Assembly (NCBI GenBank): GCA_013399695.1
Contig: VXAU01000760.1
Location: 868,001 to 932,000, forward strand
Direction: 5' to 3'
DNA from: Formicarius rufipectus
Taxonomy: Eukaryota > Chordata > Aves > Passeriformes > Formicariidae
Length of the DNA stretch: 64,000 nt
The notes below the pieces were generated by a model. That model made no database searches and was not told the origin of the DNA. It was given only the letters and a program-made list of their open reading frames with translations. How positions within the stretch are numbered: position 1 is the stretch's first letter; every line of letters begins with the position of its first letter. Position numbers and translations under genes: made by a program. Below are positions 52,401 through 64,000 of this stretch, one piece after another.

Positions 52401-55400
52401 ACAGAGACACATTTATGCACATACTGAGATCATGAGTCTTTTTACCTGAAATCAGAAATGAAATTAAACTCTGGAATGGGGAAAGGAAAAAAGCAGAAGT
52501 GACTTTGATCTTTCTAGCAATAAAATAGCAATACAAAAGAAATTTCTCTTCTAGCAGACCTGTCTGAACATTTGACTCACAATCTCCGAATCACATCCCC
52601 CAACATGACATAGAGGTGGTGGAAGTTCAGCATCTCCCCTTTACCTGCTCTCTCTGCAAAGGCAGCAGCTGATCCTCCTGGCTTCCACACAGTTGTTTCT
52701 TGCTCTGCTAGTCCTCCACCAACACTGGCTGAGGCATCCTTTGTCCTTCCTAACCTGTGGTATTTGCAGCTGTGTTTCAAGGAGTGCACTCAGGAGTAAT
52801 GACATGGCTAATGTCTACTTTTTGTCTTGGGAAGCCATCCTCTGCAAACTGCTTCCTTCCTGCTCCTCATGACTGAGAGGTTTTGTGGGCCAAATGATTT
52901 TTGGCACTGGTTTCTCTGCTGACAGCACTTCAGTTCAGGATTGATCTCGAAGTCCAAACAGTGAAGTGTGAGCATGTGAGCTTGTTGTCAGGGCAGTAAA
53001 GTTAATGATAACCCTCAGCTCTTGGCTGGGGAGAGTGTCCTGGCACTGACACAGCTGGGGAGTGAAGCACTGCAGTTGATTGGCCCTGAGATACAAGGAA
53101 CAGAAAATCGAGGACTGTGCAGTTGCATAAATAAACTTGTCTCTTCAGTTCTATGGTTACAGTTAAAGAAATGTAAAGACTGATTTGCTCTAAAAGTCAG
53201 GTAAAGCTAATGATAGAAATGTCATCAAAATCAGCAGCACAGGCTTAGCTGTAAATAATAATTTACACCGAGTTGGTAGGGAGATTTTCTGTTCCCTTGT
53301 GGGGAGGAAAGGGAGGAATACATGAGGATTATGAATTGGAGCCAAGTGAGGCAAAGCTGCCAGTGAAGAACCACCAGGAATGATCAATCCTTATTGTATG
53401 GAGCAGTAGAAAAGGAGCTGAGTGTGAACAGCAGAGAGGCAACAGTGGATGGAGCTAATGGAGCTTCAGGCAAGAGAGATGCTGAAAGCAGATCTTAGTG
53501 AAAAACTAGATGTGCCTGCTATTCTGAGATGAAATGGGCTGGATAGAGTTAATCACAGTTGACTAGTTCTGAGTTTCTTCCAGTGTAGCTTTTTCAGGAG
53601 CAGGCAGGCAGATGCTGGGTTCATCTTTGACACTGCTCACAGCTGGAGATCAGCTTCCCCGATGTTGACCTGTGTAGGAAGCACCTTGTGTAGGTACTTC
53701 CAAATAATTTAAAACAAAATGTCAGGTTAGCTGATCCACTTATATTTTCATTGCTGCCTGGTAGGACTGCCCTAAGAGACAGATAATGACATTGCCAGTT
53801 GGGATGGAGAAAAGGCCTCTGGAATGCTTCTGTAAAACAGAATTTTCTTGAAGTAGTTTATTTTGGATCACAAATCTGAGCTCTGTATTTCTGTCTCTCC
53901 CTCCTGTATGAGGAGAAGAGAGGCCCAGATCTCAAAATATTTCCTGAAGAAATTAAATTGAAATTGATACAACTGGAAAATGTTTTGCATAGATAAAACT
54001 ATGCACTTGAATAAAAATATACTCACAAGCAGTACTAGCTGGAGTGCAGTTTCATAAAGAGTAGGCTTCTATCTCTTGAATTTACTGTTGCTTTCACAAT
54101 ATGATTCAATTTGAATCTTTATAGGTGCCTATCCAGGATCATTTAAACATTTTCATTTTTGTTTCTGTTTATAAATTGTTCACGTGTACATATTAAATAT
54201 TCATGGTTAATACTTGCTGGAAAATATTGCTAGATAAATTATTGATGTCTTAAAATAATATTTTTTCCATTTTAACAATTAAATTTTCTCAATATGTGAT
54301 TTTATTTTTATTTTAATAATGCTGATTTAATTCTTAATTCTTTATTCGTTTTTGGCTGCAACATAAGACTTATCAGGAAATCCTGGATGAGATTCTGATC
54401 TCCCAAAGGGATTTATGACCATGCAGTTTAATTTTCTTTAGTGAAATTTTGTTGCTATGGCTGGATTGAATTTTCCCTCCAGATTATATCCTTCTCTTTA
54501 AGATTGGTTTGTGTCTTATGTGAGGCTGTTATGCATATTTTAAGAAAGGGGGAGGTTAATGGTGAAATGCTATTGACCCTCTCCAACTAATCATATTTTA
54601 AATCCTGGCAGTACTTGTATCCATTTTAGGTGTTGGTATTTTAAGCCTAAAGGTAGCTGAGACCCTTTCAAGGTTATGGATGTGTTCAACTCAATGTTTC
54701 CACAGCAAGTGTGAAAGTGTGAGTTTGGAAACAGCCTAGGATCAGCCTCTGCAACCCCCAGTCTTAGAAAGCAGTGTTTTACCCTGTGGTTTCTTCCGTT
54801 TTGCTTAAATAATGATGACAAAATTGCCACCACACTACCAGAAAAGAAAACATGTTTGATGTTGAAACAAGAAGTGCAGAACACTTTAGGTCTTTGAGGG
54901 TTTTAAACATTCAAAATAAGATTTCACAAAACAGAAAAATTGCTGTGTAAAGTAAGTCTTGTTCCTACTTGACAACACAAAAAAGGCATAAAATCCAGTA
55001 TAAAGCTACCTCAAAACCCTAGTGCTATTTTCAATCACTTTCAGCTCTTCTCAGCAGACCTGCTTAGCTAATCTGGTGGCATCGCTGGTGACACTTATCC
55101 ATAGGACATAAAATAGCAGTTTGCCACCCACCTTGAGCAGGTTGTTTTTGAAGTGTTTGAAGGCAAAACAAAAAAGTACCCTGCCATTAGTGGCAAGCTG
55201 GAATTTTATATCCACTTGTTTTTGACAGTTATAGTTGAAGCTGTCACTTACTATTTTTTTCGGATCCTTTAAAATGGATCTTTTTACATGTTAACATGAA
55301 TACATTAAAGTGGAAAAAATCCCTGCAGCTTTACTGGGTGCTAGTTGACACATGGAGACCTCTGTATTCAATGCACACACAGAACACATGTGATTAAAAT

Positions 55401-55778
55401 TGCAATTATAGCTCTGTGTTAAGCATTTGAAAGCATAAATTAAAGGGGATTGCTAATCTTTTATATCCAAAGCATTTCCCATTTCCACATATTCCAGCTC
55501 AGGATCTATGCAGTCTTTAATTGGAGCGCTGAAGGAATTGAAGCAGCAAATATTGTACAGCTGTTCCTTGTGATGAAAAGCACAAAATGTTTTAACTTGC
55601 TTTGCCCTAAAATGAATCTTCTCCAGACCAGATTTTTTCCCTCTTTTTCCAAATGTCCTTTTGTAAGTCCAAGTGGCTAGAAAACTTCTCCGATGAGAAA
55701 AAGCTAACTGGTGTGGTTTAGCATTGGAAAGAGAAGGCTCAGAGGGTAATCTCATAATTTTTTACAGTTGTCTGATGG
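49483..55778. other. Unique non-coding sequence, no gene seen
   Basis: Contains a more GC-rich patch at 51370-51500 (for example GGGGGCAGAGGGAAGGTGGG) but with few CpG, so not a CpG island. Open frames are at most 100 codons and overlap on opposite strands. A short piece near 51155-51183 (GGTCCAGTGAAGTCAACGGG) may be another small relic of the palindromic family at 61705, but it is too short to call. Confidence 0.68.
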
Positions 55779-56089
55779 AAGGATGTGTAGAAGATGGAGC
55801 TAAGCTGTTCTCAGTGATGCCCAGTGACAAGGCCAGAGTCAATGGGCACAAACTGAAATGCAGGAAATTCTGTCTGAACATAAAAAAGCACCACATTTTT
55901 ACTGCAGTGGTGATTAAACATGAGACAGGTTGCCCAGAGAGGCTGTGGAGACTCCATTCCTGGAGATACTCAACACAGAGCTGGACAAGGTGCTGAGAAA
56001 CCTTTTGCAGCTGACCCTGCTTGAGCAGGAGGGTTATACTAGATGGTTTCTGGAAGTCCTTTCCAAACTACAGTATTCTGTGATTCAGG
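55779..56089 (+). mobile_element. CR1 LINE, 3' fragment of about 310 bp
   Basis: A sense-orientation CR1 3' region is visible in order: GATGGAGCTAAGCTGTTCTC, AGTGATGCCCAGTGACAAGG, CAATGGGCACAAACTGAAAT, GGAAATTCTGTCTGAACAT, TTTTTACTGCAGTGGTGA, GGTTGCCCAGAGAGGCTGTG, GAGACTCCATTCCTGGAGAT, CTGACCCTGCTTGAGCAGGA, GGAAGTCCTTTCCAAACTAC and the end TATTCTGTGATTC. This covers the end of ORF2 and the 3' UTR. Frames are broken by substitutions, and the short open frames over it (64 and 90 codons) do not represent an active protein. It is the longest plus-strand transposon copy here apart from the LTR. Confidence 0.93.
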
Positions 56090-58608
56090 GGATTGTGAGC
56101 AGGGTACCCAGGTTTTGTAGGTAGCTTTGAAAGTTGTCAGCATGGTTTCTTAAATATGGAACTAGGAGAGTATATCCTGAGCCACCAGATTTATTAAGGT
56201 TGCCCCTGACACAGACTATATCAGCAAATTCTTTCTCTAGAACTGTATCATGTCCTCTATTTCATAACAAATCCTTTTATAAAGACAGACCCACATACCC
56301 AGTGTGTTCACTCCAGTGAACTCTTGCTGTATTTATATTTTCTTGGATTTCCACATGTGTGAGAGTCAGTTGCATCTTGTTTCCTTACTGGGCTGTAGAT
56401 GAGCAGTCAAGGGTGGGCTGGTTATTTGCCTGGTTCTGGTTGCTCTAAGCTGGATCAAGGAATAGAAAGGGGATAAAGAGTTGGTTTTTCCCAGGAATGA
56501 TAGAGGAGTGAGGAAAAGAGCCAACAAGAAGAGCAGGGCTTTGCTGAGAACATCCATGAGATAGTCCCTCGGTTCTGATAGTCTTGGATTGAGAGTATTT
56601 TAGTGTGGGTTGTGCAGAGGCTGTTGTCATCCAAGAAGTCCCTGAAAGGAAAGGGACATATCAATCCAGGAGTAGAGCCTTTTAAAACATTTCTATTTTC
56701 TCTATAAATTTTGTTTTAACTTATGTTCCAGAAGGTTTTACTTCCAAAGATCCAAAGTCTTTCCGGTTCTGTAACTTTAATAAAAGGTGGTAGGCATCTG
56801 ACACAGCCAACATGAAAATCCTAAAGTTCTTTTGAGACACAGAGTCTTGCCTAAGTTCACACCCTAACCCACATCAGTGCATAGACTGAGGAGCTCTTGA
56901 TTCTTACTCTTCTCTTCTCCTTTTCTTTTACCTTGTCATGTAACCAAATAAGCCAGTCAGTTTCTTTACGTGGTGTCCTCCCTCTGTGCAGAATGTGGAG
57001 TGCAGTGTGCATGGTGCACAGGGGGAGCCTGGTGTACAACTGCCATAAAGTAGGAACCAGAACACACAGAACAAGGTTTATGGGTTTCTAAAACCTGTCT
57101 AAAACGAGGCATGTCAACAGCTTAAAGAGCAGCTTGAGCAGCCAAAAAGTCCTTAAACCTTCACCTTTAGGTAAAGAATATCTTTTAACTCTTGTTTTTA
57201 GTGGTTTTCTTCAATCAAGTCATATAAATAGTCCTCTGCTGGAACTCTGCTTTAGCAAGGCCTAAGGAAAGCTGCTTTACTTGACTGTCATTGTGAGCTG
57301 GTGCCAATGGCTCTATTGCATTTGGGTGGGGTTGTCAGGTGTACACAGCACTGGTCTCACCTTGTTCTGAGGTAAGCGCATCTTCCATATATTTTCCAAG
57401 CACTGTCTGTTATTACCCTGGCTTTCAGAAAACAGCTGTGCCCTTCATTTTGTGTATTTGTACTTATTCAGCAACTGTGGTGTGGATCTATTTTCTCCTC
57501 CAATTAAGTTCTGATACTGTGTTCATTTTAGTTCATCTAGGTAATAACTTTGCAGTATTGTGACTACTTTGCAACGTTATTTGGCTACAAAGGTAATTGA
57601 AAAGTGTTTTTCATGAAAATACCATGCTTTCTAATTTCTTTTAGCTGTCTTGTGAAATCTCCTAAATACACTGGAGAAAGAACTCCTCACTCTTGCTGGT
57701 CATTATAACCTAAGGTTTGAAAAATGGCCTGAGAAAGCTGCACTACTGTCCAGTAATTAAATGGCAAGATTACAGCTCTCTCTTACATATAATTTGTTTT
57801 ATCTTACATACAATGGACTACTGAATTTTTATGGAAGCATTTAGGAGATTTTATAATAAACCTGCAACACCTGCTCCGTTGCTGCCTTTATGATTCTTCA
57901 TTTTTCACAGTCAACTTTATAACTCATCCTTGCAGAGATGATTTCTGAACACGTGCGATTACCACTGTTTACGGGATTTTTAATTCTTTTTCTTTTTTTC
58001 CTCACTCTCAACCTTTATCTATTATTATATGCCGTTAAATTTGTTTAAATGCAAGCATAATCCGAAAATAGGCCAGTTTAAGAATAATTTTCTGCATGCC
58101 AGTCTCATGGTTTAGCTATAAAGTTGAAACACTGCAGTTTATGTCAGGGCTATATATCAAGAAATCCTTTTTAAACCAGGATATAAATGTGTTAAGGAAT
58201 TAAATTTTGTCACATAAAGGAGGCATGCTAAACTGTCCTCACTATTAATTTACGAAGTAAAAGATTTTAATGGCAAGGAGTCACAAGAGCTTGTGTGTGC
58301 AGATTCTATCTTGCATTTTGGAAGACAGCAAAAATAAATACATTATCTATTTTGTATACATTTATGGGAGTAATAAATACCTGATAAACTACTCATTTCT
58401 TTTAGTAGGCTTTTCCAAGAGCAGATACAACAATACAGTCCTGTGCAAACTGCATCATGCAGAGGGAGAGAGTGGTTATAGAATAACCAGACTGCTGTGT
58501 GTGTGGAAAGAGAAGGTGGTTATTCTTTGAAAGAAATGTTATGTGACTCACTTCTCCACTGCCATTTTCATATTATTATTTAGCATATAGGAAAGGGCTA
58601 AGTTTGGT
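56090..58608. other. Unique non-coding sequence, no gene seen
   Basis: No open frame above about 86 codons with any recognisable motif. The part from about 57860 to 58240 is A/T-rich with balanced composition, lacks simple repeats, and resembles conserved non-coding sequence by eye. That impression cannot be tested without an alignment. Confidence 0.65.
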
Positions 58609-58666
58609 TGCAACTGTTTCCTACAGCATTGATTTCCATCCATAAATTTCCAACTTTAAAATGTCA
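58609..58666 (+). repeat. Dispersed repeat pair, copy A
   Basis: Shares with 61402-61457 the exact strings TGCAACTGTTTC and ATCCATAAATTTCCAAC in the same order and orientation, with similar sequence between them and a shared AAATGTCA end. I do not recognise the element. It could be a relic of an ancient amniote transposon or a diverged local duplication. Confidence 0.75.
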
Positions 58667-59930
58667 CATCTGCTCGAAAAGTCATCCCCAAGATCTGCGT
58701 AATTAAAGATAGGTGCTTTTTGAGTTATAAAGAAAGAACTGAGCGTTTCTTTCTTACCAGAGCGTGATGAGTTATGACATGACTGGATGTGGTGAAATGC
58801 ATTTGTGTGTGAGGGGCTTGGAATGAGTCAGTATGGAGAACTGGGAAGGGAGTGCAGTGCAGACTGGATCAGAGGGGTATCCCTGGGAATGGTGTGGCTG
58901 GGCCTTGAAACAGAAACGAAGACCAAACAGATGGTAAGGAACTTGTGTTGCCTGGTGCTGGTTAAGATTTTCCATGCTGTCTAGTGGGGGAACTTGCTGG
59001 TTACATGTATGGAAGTAGGTTTTGTTTTCCTGTTCTGTAATATTGACTTTAAACACTGTGTTTCATTTCTTTTGAGCATGCTGCTTTGTGGCACTTTAAA
59101 TATTTGAACACTGAGAGCTCCCACAGGGTGAATTTCTCAGTTAATTTTGAAGTGTTGTAGAAATTGTGGAAGAAACAGTATTACTGAAATTGGACTTGGT
59201 CTAAAAGTGCCAAAACCTTGGAGTTTCCTCTTTGGGAGCTTATCTGAAAAGGGGGTTCTCCAAGTGAGTGTTAGAGCACATGGAGACTTGTGGCATTTTC
59301 AGTCCCAACAAGAATCTCCCTACAAATATAGGAGCAGAGGTACCTGAAAATTGATTCCATTTATTCCTCCAAGAATCTGAAACTAAACTAATGGTGTCTC
59401 GGTATAAGAATGTCTTCTAGAAAGTTTTCATCACAATATGCATCAAATTACATCAGGTATTCTTTTTGTTGTACCTGAGCTTACCTCTGGGTAATGAAGA
59501 TAGGATGAGGTAAATATTACCTGAATGATAAACACTTCAGAGCTTCCTTATCGCAGTGTTTTCAATATCAGTACAGTACAACAATTTGTCTTAGGAATGC
59601 CAAATTATTATGACACAATAGTTGACCAGGGTAAGACATTTTGTCTTTCAATGTGGATTGTTATCAAGTTAGGAAAACATTCACCTGAGTGCCAGCTGAA
59701 ATGGTTGTGAATACATTTGACCAATCATTGTGGAAAAAAGTCTGAGTCATTGTATGGCTAAGTAAGTAAAATGTGCCACTAACTCTGGCTACTGTGTGGA
59801 CTCCTGTTAATTGTTTTGCCTCTGCTATATTGCAACTGGATTGGGGAATTTTTTTCTGGATTTTGGATGAGGAGTTTAGGCATGGTTTGAGAATCCATGT
59901 ATACCTACTAAGACAGTAATAAACGATTTT

Positions 59931-60262
59931 CATAGAATCGTGGGTTGGGTTGGAAAGGACCTTAAAGATCATCTCATTCCAACTCCCCTGCCATAGGCAG
60001 GGACATCTCCCACTAGATCAAGTTACTCAAAGCTTCATCCAGCCTGGCCTTAAACATTTTCAGGGCTGAGGCAACCACAGCCTCCCTGGGCAACCTATAC
60101 CAGTGTCTCATCACCCTCACAGTGAAGAATTTCTTTCTTACGTGTAATCTAAACCTATGCTATTTCAATTTTAAAGGCATTTCCTCTTGGTGTATTACCA
60201 GATGCCTATGTCAAGAATCCCTCTCCAGCTCACTTGGAGCCCCTTCTAGGTACTGGAAACTT
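59931..60262 (-). mobile_element. CR1 LINE, 3' fragment of about 330 bp
   Basis: Reads as the reverse complement of a CR1 3' end: CATAGAATCGTGGGTTGGGT, TGGAAAGGACCTTAAAGATC, ATTCCAACTCCCCTGCC, GGCAGGGACATCTCCCACTA, CATCCAGCCTGGCCTTAAAC, CCACAGCCTCCCTGGGCAAC, CACAGTGAAGAATTTCTTTC, and further inward CCCTCTCCAGCTCACTTGGA and CCCCTTCTAGGTACTGGAAA. It is one of the best-preserved transposon copies in the window, so relatively young, but 5'-truncated with no intact reverse transcriptase. The 101-codon + strand frame over its inner half is antisense to the CR1 and is not a gene. Confidence 0.96.
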
Positions 60263-61401
60263 AAAACACTTTTTAAATGCCATTTTAAAAGTCAGTGTAA
60301 ACAAAGCTCTTTCTTCATTCTGTCATTAGCATTGATGTTAATGAAGGAACTGTTAGAAAAAGGCCAGTGCAGTATGATCATCAAAGCCCTGCATGACATG
60401 TTTATTAACAAAGTGATATTTTATTAATATTTCTCAAGTTCATCCTGTTGTGATTTTCTACACTTTTTAATTTTATTTTATGTACTGTGATTTTGATTGC
60501 TTTTCATAATAGCTCTTGTAGCCAACGAATCAAGAACATACTTAGTCTTGGTTTAAGAGGACAATTTCTTATAACAAGTTTTCATTTAGTCACTGCAGTT
60601 TGGGTAGTGTTTATTTCTACACTATTTCAGTAGCTCAAGGTCATCAGAACTTCCTGCCAATGGTTTCTCTCTTGGTTGACCTGAGCTGTCAGTCTGATTT
60701 TTGTCCTGTGAGCAGAGTTTGGTAGAAAAGCCAAACAACAGAGATGCTGTTAAAATGGAAGTGGGCACTCCAGGGGAGGGACAGATATTTGTATATTTGT
60801 AAAGGAGGTGCAATGCACTGCTTTGACCTACTGGATTGCAGAAATTTCTAAGGATATTTCACTTGCAAATTAAAAGTAGCCTCTATTTTCAAAATGGTAG
60901 GGAAGCCTGCTTGCCCTTTGCACTGATGTTTTACTTTTAGATCCCCAAGTTTGTCTGTTATTCCCCGTTAGGGAAATATTCTGTTTTCAGCAAATATCTT
61001 TAATGTTTAAATAAACAAAACTATGAAAAAACTGGCACAGACAAAGGTGTCTAGGTTTTAGATAACAAGAAGTGTCTACACACAGCCTTTTCTCAGAAAA
61101 AAAAAAAGCGGGAATGTGCATCTACTTCACCATCAGTGTGAGTGAACTCAGCCCTCAGGCAGCTTAATCCAAACTCACCTAACATGAGGCATATGACAAG
61201 TATCACCAAAAGCTTATTGAAGCCCAAAGACAGACCATTTATCTTTGCTAATAGTTCTATACTGAAATGCAAAATCTCTGCAAAGATAATGGGGAAAACA
61301 TCATCTTCCCAATTTTGACAATGTATTTATTCATGTAATAAATTAAGTGCGAAGTGTTGTGTTTTGGAGGAAGTGGAAAATGTTGAGTAGATTTAATTTT
61401 G
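60263..61401. other. Unique non-coding sequence, no gene seen
   Basis: Short frames only and no recognisable motif. Contains an 11-base A run near 61099. Nothing else notable seen. Confidence 0.7.
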
Positions 61402-61457
61402 CTGCAACTGTTTCATACATTAATTGCTATCCATAAATTTCCAACCTTTAAATGTCA
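61402..61457 (+). repeat. Dispersed repeat pair, copy B
   Basis: The second copy of the sequence at 58609-58666, about 2.8 kb downstream and in the same orientation. Relative to copy A it lacks two bases in the CATACATTAATT part. Weaker similarity may continue beyond the core (GTAATTTAAGGTG near 61490 against GTAATTAAAGATAG near 58699). Confidence 0.75.
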
Positions 61458-61704
61458 GAATTACTCAAGAAAGCAATAGTGGGACCAATGTAATTTAAGG
61501 TGATTACCTCTTTGAACTGTGCAAAGATAATTAACCCCAGGAAGAAGTAATGTTTTTGTTGCCTATGTGTACAAATCCTGGTTATCCGTGTTACGACTTT
61601 TTATAATTCATTCTTGTAGTGCCGTGTTTATAGAAATACATTGATTTGTAGGATTTGTTTTACTGTGTTAGATGAAAGTGTAATGAAAGAGCAATTTTAG
61701 GCAT

Positions 61705-61764
61705 GATTCAAAGCCTCCTAAAATCAATGTGCATGTTTCTATTGACTTTAGTGGTCTTTGAATC
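61705..61764. mobile_element. Palindromic MITE-like relic, 60 bp
   Basis: The 24-base arms 61705-61728 (GATTCAAAGCCTCCTAAAAT plus CAAT) and 61741-61764 (ATTGACTTTAGTGGTCTTTG plus AATC) are inverted repeats matching at 20 of 24 positions, with a 12-base spacer. The wording matches, from memory, a palindromic repeat frequent in turtles, crocodilians and birds (arms like GATCCAAAGCCCATTGAAGTC). It is most simply an eroded non-autonomous DNA transposon. It has no coding capacity. Confidence 0.65.
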
Positions 61765-64000
61765 ATCTTTAAAAATGTGGTTGTACAAAAAGTTCTTTTT
61801 CAGACTTTCATGTCTGAAGAAGTATTCATGGACAGACTTTCAGTGTGCTCTCTGATAACCTTTTATTTCCAAATTGCCAAAGTCACTTTCCTTCTGGAAG
61901 TGACCAGTTGCAGAGCTCCTTTGTTCATTTCTAAGGTTAGATTAGCCCCCCACCCCAAAGTGTTTGAAAACACTGCTTGAAAGTATTTCTCACTTTCAAC
62001 CCAAAAAGCTAAGAGCAGAATTTATAGATCTAACTGTAAAGGCAAGTGAGAGTTCGTTTTTTGACTCTGAAATGGTCAGATGAGGAGCAAAATAATTTCT
62101 ACCCACTCCTAAAAGAAAATATAAAGTGTTTTGTTTCATTGCACCAATGGTCTATCCAGTTTGTCTCCTGATGCCTCAGGAAAAGCATAAACCTGTATAA
62201 TGGGCAAGCCTTGAATGACATGATTTCCCAACCTTAGGTATACAGTGGCAGGCATTCCCCTTCTTAGTATGAAGGCTGATTTAGTAGTCCTATAAATTAT
62301 TCTTCTAGATAGTGTAATCACAGACATCTTTTAATCCTGCCTGCTTTGCTGTCTCTGTAATAGCTGGTGACATTGAGAAATACAAACAATTTACATTCAA
62401 CTTGAATACACGACTAGGAAGGAATAGAGGAGGTCAATAGAAGGAAAACTCTCTTTGTTGCAGTAAGATTTTTTTTTTTTGGTGAAAACTGAATAATCAT
62501 GACCTAATTAAGTGAAAAGGAGGTGACTGCTCCTTTTTTTTTTTTTTTAAACTATGTATTAATGGGTGTTTGTCTGAACTCTGATTTAAAAAAACTGAAT
62601 GAGATCGTGGGAGCCTCTGTGTGCCTTTGATCAGGCTGTAGCTGGCCCTGGAAATGAGAGTGCTGGCATAGTGAATGAAACATCAGAACACCTCTGGAAT
62701 CCTGCCCCATCTCAAGGACAGATTCTCTTTCTCCTGAGTCTCCTTTACTTTTACTTCTCATCTTTGATAATGATTAATTTTGACAGAACTCATGTATTGT
62801 TGAAAATGTGTTTCTGTCATGAAATTAACAGTAGAGTTTGACCTATCAAATACCTCCCAGTCTGAGTCACTAAATACATAAGAATATTTCCATTGTCAGT
62901 GGCAAACTCAGTCTCCTGCACAAAGTTAATGGATACTGTGTGGATTGAGGCCTAAAGATGTAAGAATTTATGCCTAACATTTCATCAAGTTGATTTATTG
63001 TATCTCTTAAGCATAGGTAATGATTTAATGCCCATGTTTTGGAGACTTCATTTCCTCAAAGAGAAGTAGTAAGGATGTAATTATTTCTCTAAAGTGTCTT
63101 TACACAATATAAAACAGTGATTTGGAAAAAACTAACATTAATGTATTTGATTTTTTTTTTAAATTTCATCTGATTATTAAAATTTATCATCAATTTAATG
63201 TTTTCCTTGTCACCTCTAAAGGACTATAGAGTGTGGATACAAAAAAAAAAGAGTCAATTGGACAGTCAAAATAGTGACAGAGTAGAGTTTGTTTAATTAA
63301 AAAATAGTATTTAAACAATAGAGCATATAAATTTTCACCTCATCTGCAGGCTTTTTTTAAGCAAGCAACCTCTTGTGTGCTTTCCCATTTGTTAGAGCAG
63401 TGTCTGTCCTCCTTCCACCAAGTTTTTCCCAACTTTGAGGTTAGGTTCAGTTCATTGTAATAGTGATCACTTTATGTTCACATCAGTCAAGCTCTATAAA
63501 ATCATGACTGAATCTTTGTTATGCATGATCACTCATTTTAATTCCTGAGTAGGGATGGCATCTGCTCTCAATCCTTGTACTTTTGCCTCTAATGAAAATT
63601 ATCACCAATTCCTAACACATCATTCTTATTTACAGGAAATGTACATTTGTAAAAATTATTTTAACACTTTTTGAGTTTAAAATTCAGAGGGCCAAAATTC
63701 TGACTTGGTGTGTATGGTTTGCTCTCACTTTGCATTGTGTTTGAGTGAGGGGAAGTTGTATTAAAATTAGCTCCAAAACTAGTTTTCAGTGAAGAAAGAT
63801 GCACATTCCTGTCCATTACTGCTATATAAGGCACAATGGGTATCCTATATCTGGAATGGCTGGATTATGGAGAAGATCTACATAATAATATGATGGGGTA
63901 AAAAAAAATCCAAATTCAAAAACTTATAAATGCAATCCCTCCAAATTTATTTTAATAAAAATCCATTCTTGTGGCTTTGGAAGAAGAGGAGGGAGGTGTG
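61765..64000. other. Unique non-coding sequence, no gene seen
   Basis: A/T-rich sequence with a 15-base T run at 62534-62548 and an A run near 63241. Open frames do not exceed 80 codons. No recognisable domain, RNA gene or repeat was seen up to the window end. Confidence 0.7.

Noticed and set aside
57911..61619. Weak similarity between 57911-57935 and 61593-61619 (ACTTTATAACTCATCCTTG against a similar string)
   Set aside because: Order and spacing do not agree with the dispersed pair at 58609/61402, and the match is short with several differences. Treated as chance.

Overview
The window looks like non-coding nuclear DNA from a bird. The evidence is several CR1 LINE fragments with typical avian 3' ends, one short solo retroviral LTR, A/T-rich CpG-poor sequence, scattered homopolymer tracts, and two short runs of N that mark assembly gaps. 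I see no operons, no bacterial gene signals, no CRISPR array and no convincing protein-coding exon. All open frames are short (longest 155 codons), lack recognisable domains, and often overlap antisense frames of similar size, as expected by chance in 64 kb. The window is therefore intronic or intergenic. A marked excess of long T runs over A runs on the + strand weakly favours an intron of a + strand gene.

Layout. From 1 to 6.66 kb the sequence is unique and non-coding, with a gap at 4235-4266. A solo LTR lies at about 6660-6978. From 7 to 16.5 kb there is unique sequence with a 32-base T run at 13837. A CR1 fragment sits at 16553-16628 (minus). From 16.6 to 24.1 kb there is unique sequence with a 66-base imperfect hairpin at 17784-17849 and a second gap at 21500-21532. 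A diverged tandem duplication of about 160 bp is at 24105-24428, and a plus-strand CR1 fragment at 26649-26873. The 27-45.6 kb stretch is almost free of recognisable repeats. CR1 fragments follow at 45667-45790 (minus), 49440-49482 (minus), 55779-56089 (plus) and 59931-60262 (minus). An A/C-only octamer array lies at 48953-49163. The last 6 kb holds a diverged dispersed sequence pair (58609 and 61402) and a 60-bp palindrome at 61705-61764 that resembles an old amniote MITE.

No genes were found that could act together. The most useful observations are the repeat relics, the hairpin, the two duplications and the strand asymmetry. I found no evidence for a new biological system here.
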